Shown piece after piece: positions 6,298 through 12,249 of a stretch of DNA of 12,249 nt. The stretch's first letter is position 1; every line of letters begins with the position of its first letter. The notes below the pieces were generated by a model. It saw only the letters and a list, made by a program, of their open reading frames with translations. It had not been told where the DNA came from and made no database searches. Where the stretch lies: the NCBI GenBank assembly GCA_964617995.1, contig CAZTXD010000116.1:1-12249 (forward strand), written 5' to 3'. The translations under genes and the position numbers were made by a program. This DNA is from CAZTXD01 sp964617995. Lineage in GTDB: Bacteria; Actinomycetota; Acidimicrobiia; Spongiisociales; ZC4RG35.

Positions 6298-8447
6298 CCC
6301 TGATTGCGTTCCGCTCGGTGTCACTGCCTGCCCTGGCCGCCGCCGCCACGGCCTGGGGAGCGGCCGTTGCGGGTCGCTGGTGGGGGCTGTGGGGCCTGGC
6401 AGGGCTCGCCGCCGCCGGAGTGGGGGCGCTGTCGTGGAAGTCCCGCAGGCGGCTGGTGCTGGTGATACTCGTCATAGGTCTCGCCGGCTGGTGGTCCGGC
6501 GTGACGTCGGCGACCCGGGAGGCGGCCATCCTGGCGTACGAGTCCACTGCCGGCTCCGTCTCCGCCCGCGTGAGGCTCTTGGGCGATCCCCGGCTCGGCC
6601 GGTACGGATGGTGGGCCCTGGCATTGGCCGATCCGCCCGAGGGTGGGCGCCCGCCATCGGTGCCGATGCTGCTGACGCTCCCGGCGAGCCCTCCCGCCGA
6701 GGCGGGCGAGTATCTGTGGGTGGAGGGCCGCCGCAGCTCGCGGACCGGGACGGCCCGCGGCCAGCCCTACTCGGGCGTCGTGGTGGTGCACTCGGCTGCT
6801 CCGGTCGACGCTTCCGTTCCTCCCTGGTGGTCACTCGGCAACGGCGTTCGCCGGCGAGCCCTGGAGCGTCTGGAGGACCGGGGACCCTCGAGAGCGCTCC
6901 TGGCGGGGTTTCTCGTGGGTCACACCGAGGGCATGCCCGACGCCGACCTCGAGGCCATGCGGCGAACCGGGTTGACCCATCTGGTGGCGGTGTCGGGTAG
7001 CAACGTCGCCTTGTTCCTCATGCTCACCCTCGTGGCGGCGGGTCCCCTGGCAGCAGGTCCCCGTCGTCGGGCGGTGGTGGGGCTAGTCGCCCTGGTGGTC
7101 CTGGTGATAGCGACCCGGTGGGAGCCGTCTGTGGTGAGAGCGTCGGTGATGGCGGCGCTGATGCTGGCGGGCCGGGTGGGCGGCTGGGCGCTGGACACCG
7201 CCACTGCCCTGGCCGTGACCGTCATCGGTGTGGTCGTCGCGTTCGGTGACCTGGCCACCGACGTCGGCTTCACCCTCTCGGTCCTGGCCACCCTCGGGGT
7301 GATGGTGGGGGGCAGGGCCAGGGCCGGCGCCCTTCCCCGTCCGGTGGTGGCGACTCTGGGGGCCACCGCCGGGGCGCAGGTGGCGGTCGCCCCGGTCCTG
7401 CTGGCGGTCTTCGGATCGATGCCCCTCATGGCCCCCGTGACCAACCTGGTGGCGGTTCCGGTGGTGGCGGTGACCACCGTCGTCGGGGCGATAGGCGTGG
7501 CCCTGGGCTGGGAGCCCGTGATCTCCCTCGCCAGCCTGGGAGCAGCAATCGTGCTGGTCGTGGCCAGGCTCGGAGCCGATTGGCCCCAGATCGGATGGCA
7601 GGGCTTCCTGATCGGAGCCGTCGCGCTGGCACTGGCCACCCGTCCGAGGCTCAGGCCCGCGGTGGCCGTTGCCGGTGCCGTGACCGTGGCGGCCCTGCTG
7701 CTGGCGGGTCACAGCAGCATTCCCCGGCCCGGAGCGGTAGTGCTCGACGTCGGCCAGGGCGACGCCATCCTGGTGGCATCCGGCGACGGCCGCATCCTGC
7801 TCGTGGACGGCGGACCCGACCCCGCCCTCCTGGACGCCAAGCTGTCCGACTACGGGGTGGCCGCGCTGGATCTCGTGGTTCTCACTCACGTCCACGCCGA
7901 TCATGCCGCCGGACTCACCGCCGTCCTGGGGCGCCGGCCGGTGGGCCGGGTGTGGCTGCCCGGCCCACCCCACAGCACTCCTGCCTCCCGGGAGGTGGAC
8001 GCCCTCGTCGCCGCGGTGGGCCTGGAGGCGACCCCGCCTCCGGTCGGCCGGACCGTCCCCTTCGGGGATCTCGAAATCGAGGTACTCGGGCCGGTCCGCC
8101 GTTACGCCGGCGCCAACGACCAATCGACGGTGCTGCGAATAAGTGCTCCCGGAGGACGGAGCCTGCTTCTGACCGGCGACATAGAGACCCACGCCCAGGC
8201 CGACCTCGTCGGGTTGACGGCCGACATCCTCAAGGTCCCTCATCAAGGTGGCGCAACGTCGGACATCTCCTGGCTGACGGGGGTAGGCGCCGCCCTGGCG
8301 ATAATCCCGGTAGGACCCAACGACTTCGGCCATCCGTCCGACGAGGTGATCGCCGCCCTCGAGTCGACGGGAGCCGAGGTGACCCGCACCGACCACGCCG
8401 GCGACGTGGCGGTATCGCTGTCGGCGGAGACGGGTGCGCCGCGTTGA
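6294..8447 (+). CDS. comEC: ComEC/Rec2 DNA-uptake channel protein with metallo-beta-lactamase domain
   Basis: ComEC is the polytopic inner-membrane channel that takes up single-stranded DNA. Its 717 aa begin at GTG 6294, overlapping the comEA stop. The N-terminal part (about 1-180) has membrane helices followed by a soluble DUF4131-type region. The core competence domain carries GLTHLVAVSGSN (226-237) and a long series of hydrophobic helices to about 475. The C-terminal metallo-beta-lactamase domain has DVGQGD (485-490), the metal-binding HVHADH (532-537), LLLTGD (Asp629) and KVPHQGG (647-653), where most relatives have KVPHHGS. That domain is proposed in the family to degrade the non-imported strand. 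Length and domain order are complete. The next gene starts within about 50 bp. Confidence 0.96.
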   Translation: MTLIAFRSVSLPALAAAATAWGAAVAGRWWGLWGLAGLAAAGVGALSWKSRRRLVLVILVIGLAGWWSGVTSATREAAILAYESTAGSVSARVRLLGDPRLGRYGWWALALADPPEGGRPPSVPMLLTLPASPPAEAGEYLWVEGRRSSRTGTARGQPYSGVVVVHSAAPVDASVPPWWSLGNGVRRRALERLEDRGPSRALLAGFLVGHTEGMPDADLEAMRRTGLTHLVAVSGSNVALFLMLTLVAAGPLAAGPRRRAVVGLVALVVLVIATRWEPSVVRASVMAALMLAGRVGGWALDTATALAVTVIGVVVAFGDLATDVGFTLSVLATLGVMVGGRARAGALPRPVVATLGATAGAQVAVAPVLLAVFGSMPLMAPVTNLVAVPVVAVTTVVGAIGVALGWEPVISLASLGAAIVLVVARLGADWPQIGWQGFLIGAVALALATRPRLRPAVAVAGAVTVAALLLAGHSSIPRPGAVVLDVGQGDAILVASGDGRILLVDGGPDPALLDAKLSDYGVAALDLVVLTHVHADHAAGLTAVLGRRPVGRVWLPGPPHSTPASREVDALVAAVGLEATPPPVGRTVPFGDLEIEVLGPVRRYAGANDQSTVLRISAPGGRSLLLTGDIETHAQADLVGLTADILKVPHQGGATSDISWLTGVGAALAIIPVGPNDFGHPSDEVIAALESTGAEVTRTDHAGDVAVSLSAETGAPR

Positions 8448-8479
8448 CTGGCGGGCGACGCATATCGAAACTCCATGCC

Positions 8480-9295
8480 ATGTACCGAGGTGAGATGGCC
8501 GCAGGTGAGCATGTCCTCCCGTTCGGGGACGTCACCCATGTCATGGGTGTGATCAACGTATCCCCGGAGTCGAAGAACCCTCACACCATCGCCGTCAACC
8601 CCGACGAGGCCCTGGCGCTGGCGGGACGCTACCGGGACTGGGGAGCAGACCTCATCGACGTCGGCGGCCAATCCTCGCACTTCGACAACCCCACCCTCGA
8701 GGCGGACGAGGAGATCGAGCGGGTCGTGCCGGTCGTATCGGCGCTCACCGAGAGTGGCTTCATCGTCTCCATCGACACCTGGAAGCCGGCGGTCGCCGAA
8801 GCTGCGGTGAAGGCAGGGGCCGCCATCGTCAACGACACCGGCGGATTGGCCACATCCGAAATGCGACAGCTCGTGGCGGCCACCGGCTGCGGTGTCGTAG
8901 CCGTCCACGTCGACGGAGACCATCCCCACGACGTTGGCGCCGTGTCGTTGGGAGCCGACAAGGCAGCCCGAATTGCCGAGGGATTTCGACTCCTGATGGG
9001 GGAGCTCGAACCGTACGTGGCCGAGCGGCTCATCCTCGACCCGGGCATCGCCATCAACTACCGCGGGAATTACGAGGAGTACACCAGGCTCCAGCTGGAT
9101 GTGATCCGCAATAGCGCGGTCTTCGCCCCGTTGGGCCGACCCTGGCTCGTCCCCATCCCTCGCAAACGGGACATCCACTGGGTGTCCGCCTACATCACCC
9201 TCGCCCTCGAGCACCGCGCCGACATCATCCGCGTCCACGACGTCGCCGTGGCGGCGGGACTGGTCGACCTCTGGGACAGGAAGGTGGCGCGATGA
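8480..9295 (+). CDS. Divergent dihydropteroate synthase-like (pterin-binding family) protein
   Basis: A 271-aa TIM-barrel protein of the DHPS/pterin-binding family. DHPS signature residues are present in order: MGVINVSP (Asn26), DLIDVGGQSS (57-66), SIDT (Asp99), IVNDTGG (Asn118), ILDPGI (Asp187), IPRKRD (Lys229) and IIRVHDV (Arg251, His253). The two loops that in true DHPS bind p-aminobenzoate differ: the usual TPDSFSDGG loop is SPESKNPHT, and the Thr-Arg of GESTRPG is Ser-His (GQSSHFDN). It may therefore be a paralog acting on another substrate rather than FolP, and no other folate gene is nearby. The start is uncertain. ATG 8480 has no ribosome site, ATG 8495 follows GAGGTGAG, and TTG 8444 overlaps the comEC stop. 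The stop overlaps the next gene by 4 bp (ATGA). Confidence 0.88.
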   Translation: MYRGEMAAGEHVLPFGDVTHVMGVINVSPESKNPHTIAVNPDEALALAGRYRDWGADLIDVGGQSSHFDNPTLEADEEIERVVPVVSALTESGFIVSIDTWKPAVAEAAVKAGAAIVNDTGGLATSEMRQLVAATGCGVVAVHVDGDHPHDVGAVSLGADKAARIAEGFRLLMGELEPYVAERLILDPGIAINYRGNYEEYTRLQLDVIRNSAVFAPLGRPWLVPIPRKRDIHWVSAYITLALEHRADIIRVHDVAVAAGLVDLWDRKVAR

Positions 9296-9756
9296 CCCTA
9301 TCGGCGGAGCTCAACCACCTCGGCCCCGAGGCCCTGGCGGTTCGTAGGACGCGGGTCGCCATCGAGGCGGTCGTGATCCTCATCGTGGGGGCGGTGGCGC
9401 TGTGGGGGCTCCGTAGTTGGACGACGCAGTCGATCCCGCTGTGGGTCCTCCCCATAGCCGTGGCGGCGATATCGATACCCGCCTGGTGGTGGGCCGCCCT
9501 CGACCACTCTCGGTGGGCGTGGCGTCTGACGGATGATCTCCTGGAAGTGAGGCGGGGCGTGCTGGTCCGCCGCACGAACCTCGTTCCCCGCAGCCGCATC
9601 CAGAACGTGACCACCACCGCCGGGCCTCTCCAGGCCCGATTCGGGGTCCTCACCCTCACCGTCCACACGGCGGGAGCTCGAACCCGCAACGTCTCCATCG
9701 AGGACATCGACGCCGGACACGCCGAGGCCATCCGCCGCCGCCTGGGACTGATATGA
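9292..9756 (+). CDS. Membrane protein with one bacterial PH domain (YdbS-like, bPH2)
   Basis: A 154-aa protein with two transmembrane segments (about residues 22-41 and 49-70) followed by one bPH2 (formerly DUF304) domain (about 72-152). The domain signature reads LEVRRGVLVRRTNLVPRSR, then IQNV and a QARFG-LTLTVHTAG strand. Proteins of this kind pair with larger multi-domain partners, as YdbS with YdbT in Bacillus. The partner is the next gene here. The molecular role is not established, though in Bacillus the pair has been linked to resistance against an antimicrobial peptide. The ATG overlaps the preceding stop, and AAGGTGG ends 4 nt before it. It is probably an integral membrane protein with its PH domain on the cytoplasmic side, which is inference. 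Confidence 0.9.
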   Translation: MTLSAELNHLGPEALAVRRTRVAIEAVVILIVGAVALWGLRSWTTQSIPLWVLPIAVAAISIPAWWWAALDHSRWAWRLTDDLLEVRRGVLVRRTNLVPRSRIQNVTTTAGPLQARFGVLTLTVHTAGARTRNVSIEDIDAGHAEAIRRRLGLI

Positions 9757-11150
9757 CCCTCACCCTCCAGGATGGATGGCATCGTCTCCACCCCCTCACG
9801 ATCCTCAAGGAGCTGGGATCGCTCGCCTGGGCGCTGGTGGCGGCCCTGGTCCTCGACCTCGACTTCGCCCCGGTTCCCGAGCAGGTGGCGAGCACCGAGG
9901 CCGTAGTCGCCGTGGCGGTATTCGGATATGCCGTGACCCGATACATGTTCACCTCTTACCGCCTCACCCACCAGGCTCTGGAGCTCAGACGGGGAGTTCT
10001 GGTCAAGTCGTTCCAGTCGATGCCGCGTGATCGGATCCAGTCCGTGGGGGTGACGACGAGCCTGGTGGGCCGCTTCGTCGGGATCACCACGGTGGAGGTG
10101 TCGGCGGCGGACGCCGAGGACATACGCCTGGGGTTCGTCTCGGAGGGAGCCGCGACCCGGCTGCGGACCGTACTCGATCCCGACACCCATTCGGAGGCCG
10201 GCGGCGACGAGACCGTCGGATCACCGTCACGGGAGTTGGCGACCCTCGACGTCGGACGTCTGCTGGTCTTCGGGCTCACCGAGACCGGCTTGATCCCGGC
10301 CATCGGGGTGGTCGGGCTGGCCCTCCTCCTCGCATTGGCACTGGGGTGGGTGGTGGCCCCCGTGGCGGCGGCTTCGCTGGCGGTGTGGCCGCTGATGAAG
10401 ACCGTCGGATTGGCCGGGTTCCGGTCCTGGATCGACGACGACCGTGTCCGCATCGAGGCCGGGGTCCTGGGACGGCGCCAGACCGTGGCTCCGCTGGAGC
10501 GAATCCAGACTCTCCAGGTCCGCCGACCACCCCTGAGGCGCCTCTTCGGCCAGGAGACCGTCGCGATCGTCACGGGAGACGTCGCCATATCATCCGAGCA
10601 CGCCGTGACGGCCGGAATCGTCGCTCCGCTGGAGGCCATAGGTAGCTGGCGGCGTGTGGCGGAAGAGCTCATCGGTCGGGTGGCGATCGGGGAGACCCAT
10701 CTCCGGCGATCCTCGCCCCTCCTGATCCGCCGTACCGTCCTGCGCGGGGCAGTGGCCACCGTCCTCCTCAGTGCGGCGCTGGCTGCCGCCGGCTGGCGAT
10801 GGTGGGCCGTGGCGCTGGTCGTGGCGGCGGGGACGACGGTCTCTGTCGCCTACGCCCGGGCGCGCTGGCGGGTTCTCGGCTGGGCCCTGGACGAGCACCA
10901 TCTGATGGTCCGCCGGGGCGTGCTGGCCCGGCAGGTGTCGGTCGCTCCGGTCAGGAAGATCCAGGATGTGACCGTGCGCCAGACCCTCTTCCAGCGCCGG
11001 CTGGGGATAGCCACCGTGGAGGTGGACACGGCCGGGGTGACGCTGACCGGGAGCATCAAAGCGATCGACCTGGACGTGGCCACGGCCCATCGCCTCGCCC
11101 GCCGGCTGGCGGGGACCGCCGCACGAATCGCGTTGCCGGACGGCGTGTGA
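9753..11150 (+). CDS. Membrane protein with three bacterial PH domains (YdbT-like, bPH2)
   Basis: A 465-aa protein made of three modules, each a pair of membrane helices followed by a bPH2 domain. Helices lie near residues 19-37 and 49-66, 169-197 and 200-218, and 328-346 and 350-367. PH domains lie near 67-142, 223-305 and 372-452. The signature recurs in each: LELRRGVLVKSFQSMPRDRI, then VRIEAGVLGRRQTVAPLERI, then LMVRRGVLARQVSVAPVRKI, each followed by Q and a short beta-rich segment. This is the YdbT architecture. Its ATG overlaps the stop of the one-domain partner gene by 4 bp (ATGA), so the two are very likely made together and may form a membrane complex. The substrate or ligand is unknown. 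It is the last gene of the comEA operon, with 52 bp to holA. Confidence 0.9.
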   Translation: MTLTLQDGWHRLHPLTILKELGSLAWALVAALVLDLDFAPVPEQVASTEAVVAVAVFGYAVTRYMFTSYRLTHQALELRRGVLVKSFQSMPRDRIQSVGVTTSLVGRFVGITTVEVSAADAEDIRLGFVSEGAATRLRTVLDPDTHSEAGGDETVGSPSRELATLDVGRLLVFGLTETGLIPAIGVVGLALLLALALGWVVAPVAAASLAVWPLMKTVGLAGFRSWIDDDRVRIEAGVLGRRQTVAPLERIQTLQVRRPPLRRLFGQETVAIVTGDVAISSEHAVTAGIVAPLEAIGSWRRVAEELIGRVAIGETHLRRSSPLLIRRTVLRGAVATVLLSAALAAAGWRWWAVALVVAAGTTVSVAYARARWRVLGWALDEHHLMVRRGVLARQVSVAPVRKIQDVTVRQTLFQRRLGIATVEVDTAGVTLTGSIKAIDLDVATAHRLARRLAGTAARIALPDGV

Positions 11151-11189
11151 CCTTGCGACTTCCTGCTACGGGCGTGGCCGCGGAAGCGG

Positions 11190-11195
11190 TAGGTT
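11190..11195 (+). promoter_or_regulatory. Leaderless -10 element of holA
   Basis: TAGGTT fits TANNNT and ends 7 nt before ATG 11203. There is no Shine-Dalgarno sequence and no clear -35 at the expected distance. It lies in the 52-bp gap after the PH-domain gene and suggests that holA has its own transcript start in addition to any read-through. Confidence 0.5.
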
Positions 11196-11202
11196 GGCCC
11201 CT

Positions 11203-12186
11203 ATGACACTCCACGTCGTCTCGGGTCCCAGCAGCCCCGGTCCCGGGGAACGAGAAGAGATGCTGGCCAAGGCAACCGAGCTGCTGGCGAGGGCAGGCGT
11301 GGAGCCGGGTGACGTCGTGCGACTGGATGTGCCGGGACGCGGCGCCGGTGAAGAGGGGGACGGAAATCTCAGGGCCGAGTTGGAGCCGGCGGTTCCGATC
11401 CTCCAATCCGGCTCCCTGTTTGGGGGGCGGCAGGCGTTGCTGCTCGTCGACGCCCATCTGGTCCAGGCCAAGGAGGCGGAGATACTCGCCGAGCTCATCC
11501 GCCATCGCGACCCGGAGGCGGTGACCGTGGTGCTGGTAGCAGCCGGTCGCTTGCTGAAGCCGCTGGCAGCCGTCGTGTCGGAGGCGGGAGAGACGGTCTC
11601 CATCCAGAAGATGTGGGAGCGGCAGGTCGCCTCATGGCTGGAGAAACAAACCGCCGCGAGGGAGCTGACCTTGGAGAAGGGAGCCGCCGAGGCGCTGGTG
11701 CAGCGGTTCGGGACCGACACCGCTGCTCTGTCCCGCGCTCTCGACCAGCTCCGGGAGCATCGAGGCAAGATCACCGCCGAGCTGATCCTCTCCCGTTTCA
11801 AGAACCGTCCCGAGGAGCCGCTGTATCTCTATCTCGACGCCCTGGAGAAGGGTCGGGCCGGTGAGGCCCTGCGCCGCCTCGCCGACTTCCTCACCCACGG
11901 TCATCCCCTCCAGGTGATCGGAGCGATCGACGGCGACCTGCGTCGCAAGTCACTGGCGGCGGCGGCACCCGATCGGGACACACTCTTCCAGTGGATGGGA
12001 GCCAAGCCCTCCGACCGGCGTACCGACCGTCTGTGGAGGATGCGAGGCCGGGTCCCCGAATCGTCTCTACGGCTGGCCCAGGAGGCGCTCCTGCGAGCCG
12101 ACCGGGTCCTCAAGACGGAACCGGAGGACACCCACCGGGTGACGATGGAGCGCCTCACCGTGGCCATCAGCCGCTGGTACGGCTAA
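11203..12186 (+). CDS. holA: DNA polymerase III subunit delta
   Basis: The delta subunit opens the sliding clamp as part of the clamp-loader complex. The 327 aa are close to the usual length of about 340. The N-terminal AAA+-like part has no functional Walker A, as is normal for delta. It contains the conserved segment SGSLFGGRQALLLVDA (69-84). The helical lid has WLEKQTAARELTLEKGAAE (145-163) followed by LVQRFGTDTAALSRALDQL (165-183). The C-terminal collar domain includes LYLYLDALEKGRAGEALRRL (207-226), HPLQVIGAI and the final AISRWYG. A TTG at 11194 would add three residues (MAP), but it lies inside the -10 element, so ATG 11203 is chosen. The gene follows comEC in many bacteria, and rpsT is often next, though it is not reached here. 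Confidence 0.94.
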   Translation: MTLHVVSGPSSPGPGEREEMLAKATELLARAGVEPGDVVRLDVPGRGAGEEGDGNLRAELEPAVPILQSGSLFGGRQALLLVDAHLVQAKEAEILAELIRHRDPEAVTVVLVAAGRLLKPLAAVVSEAGETVSIQKMWERQVASWLEKQTAARELTLEKGAAEALVQRFGTDTAALSRALDQLREHRGKITAELILSRFKNRPEEPLYLYLDALEKGRAGEALRRLADFLTHGHPLQVIGAIDGDLRRKSLAAAAPDRDTLFQWMGAKPSDRRTDRLWRMRGRVPESSLRLAQEALLRADRVLKTEPEDTHRVTMERLTVAISRWYG

Positions 12187-12198
12187 AGCATCCCTACC

Positions 12199-12247
12199 TT
12201 GGACGTCCACGAACGGTGACCTCCTTCTTTGGTTGTCCACAAACGGT
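12199..12247. repeat. Two near-identical 19-bp direct repeats, 30-bp period
   Basis: TTGGACGTCCACGAACGGT (12199-12217) and TTGGTTGTCCACAAACGGT (12229-12247) differ at three positions and start exactly 30 bp apart. They lie just after holA and run into the window edge, so further copies may follow. They could be operator half-sites, a short intergenic repeat or the end of a mobile element. The sequence shown does not decide between these. Confidence 0.6.
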
Positions 12248-12249
12248 AT

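Noticed and set aside
7083..8396. Long minus-strand open frame of 437 codons opposite comEC
   Set aside because: It is a shadow of comEC's GC-rich codons, rich in Gly, His and Gln and without any domain. comEC motifs continue intact on the plus strand.
7580..8479. 300-residue N-terminal extension of the DHPS-like protein
   Set aside because: It is an Arg/Gly/Pro-rich out-of-frame reading of comEC. DHPS homology starts only near 8530 and the length from 8480 is normal.
11194..11202. TTG start for holA adding three residues
   Set aside because: The TTG overlaps the TAGGTT -10 element. ATG 11203 gives the usual N-terminus at leaderless distance.
12208..12226. AAGGAGGT followed 8 nt later by GTG on the minus strand, suggesting a gene start
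   Set aside because: The frame runs only about 43 codons, antisense to the holA end, before a TAG, and the product has no recognisable features.
12219..12226. ACCTCCTT on the plus strand as a possible 16S rRNA 3' end
   Set aside because: Only the 8-base anti-Shine-Dalgarno core matches, and the conserved 16S sequence expected before it is absent.
1..12249. tRNA genes, CRISPR arrays, transposases or prophage genes
   Set aside because: None was seen on either strand. Intergenic gaps are all about 100 bp or shorter, and the coding content is uniform core-genome type.

Overview
The window looks like chromosomal core sequence from a high-GC actinobacterium, most likely an uncultured member of the Acidimicrobiia or a relative. 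The reasons are strong GC bias at third codon positions, the order leuS - comEA - comEC - holA seen in many Actinomycetota, and apparently leaderless promoters (a TANNNT-like -10 placed 7-9 nt before an ATG) in front of most first genes. The class assignment is inference. Eleven protein-coding reading frames fill almost the whole window. No tRNA, rRNA, CRISPR array or transposase gene was seen, and no gene-free stretch exceeds 300 bases.

Layout. Bases 1-91 are non-coding, with a C-rich/G-rich tract and a small hairpin. On the minus strand, tyrS (92-1369) follows a small heptad-repeat coiled-coil membrane protein (1410-1853). An in-frame amber codon at 1641-1643 splits that protein in two. Divergently, leuS (1954-4380) runs on the plus strand and overlaps by 4 bp a small HExxH protein of DUF4157-like appearance (4377-4799). 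A class III polyphosphate kinase 2 (4810-5619, minus) converges on it. From 5719 to 11150 runs a tightly packed plus-strand operon: comEA, comEC, a divergent dihydropteroate-synthase-like protein, and two bacterial PH-domain (YdbS/YdbT-type) membrane proteins. All but one of its junctions are 4-bp stop/start overlaps. holA, the DNA polymerase III delta subunit, follows at 11203-12186 behind its own promoter. The last 63 bases hold two copies of a 19-bp repeat, 30 bp apart, the second cut by the window edge.

How it fits together. tyrS, leuS and holA are housekeeping genes of translation and replication. PPK2 regenerates nucleotides from polyphosphate. ComEA binds double-stranded DNA and ComEC is the membrane channel that imports a single strand. 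The most unusual object is the DHPS-like enzyme inside the comEA-comEC-PH operon. It keeps the pterin-site signature residues but has lost the two loops that bind p-aminobenzoate in true DHPS, so it may catalyse something else. The other points most worth following are the amber-split coiled-coil gene and the shared leaderless promoter layout.
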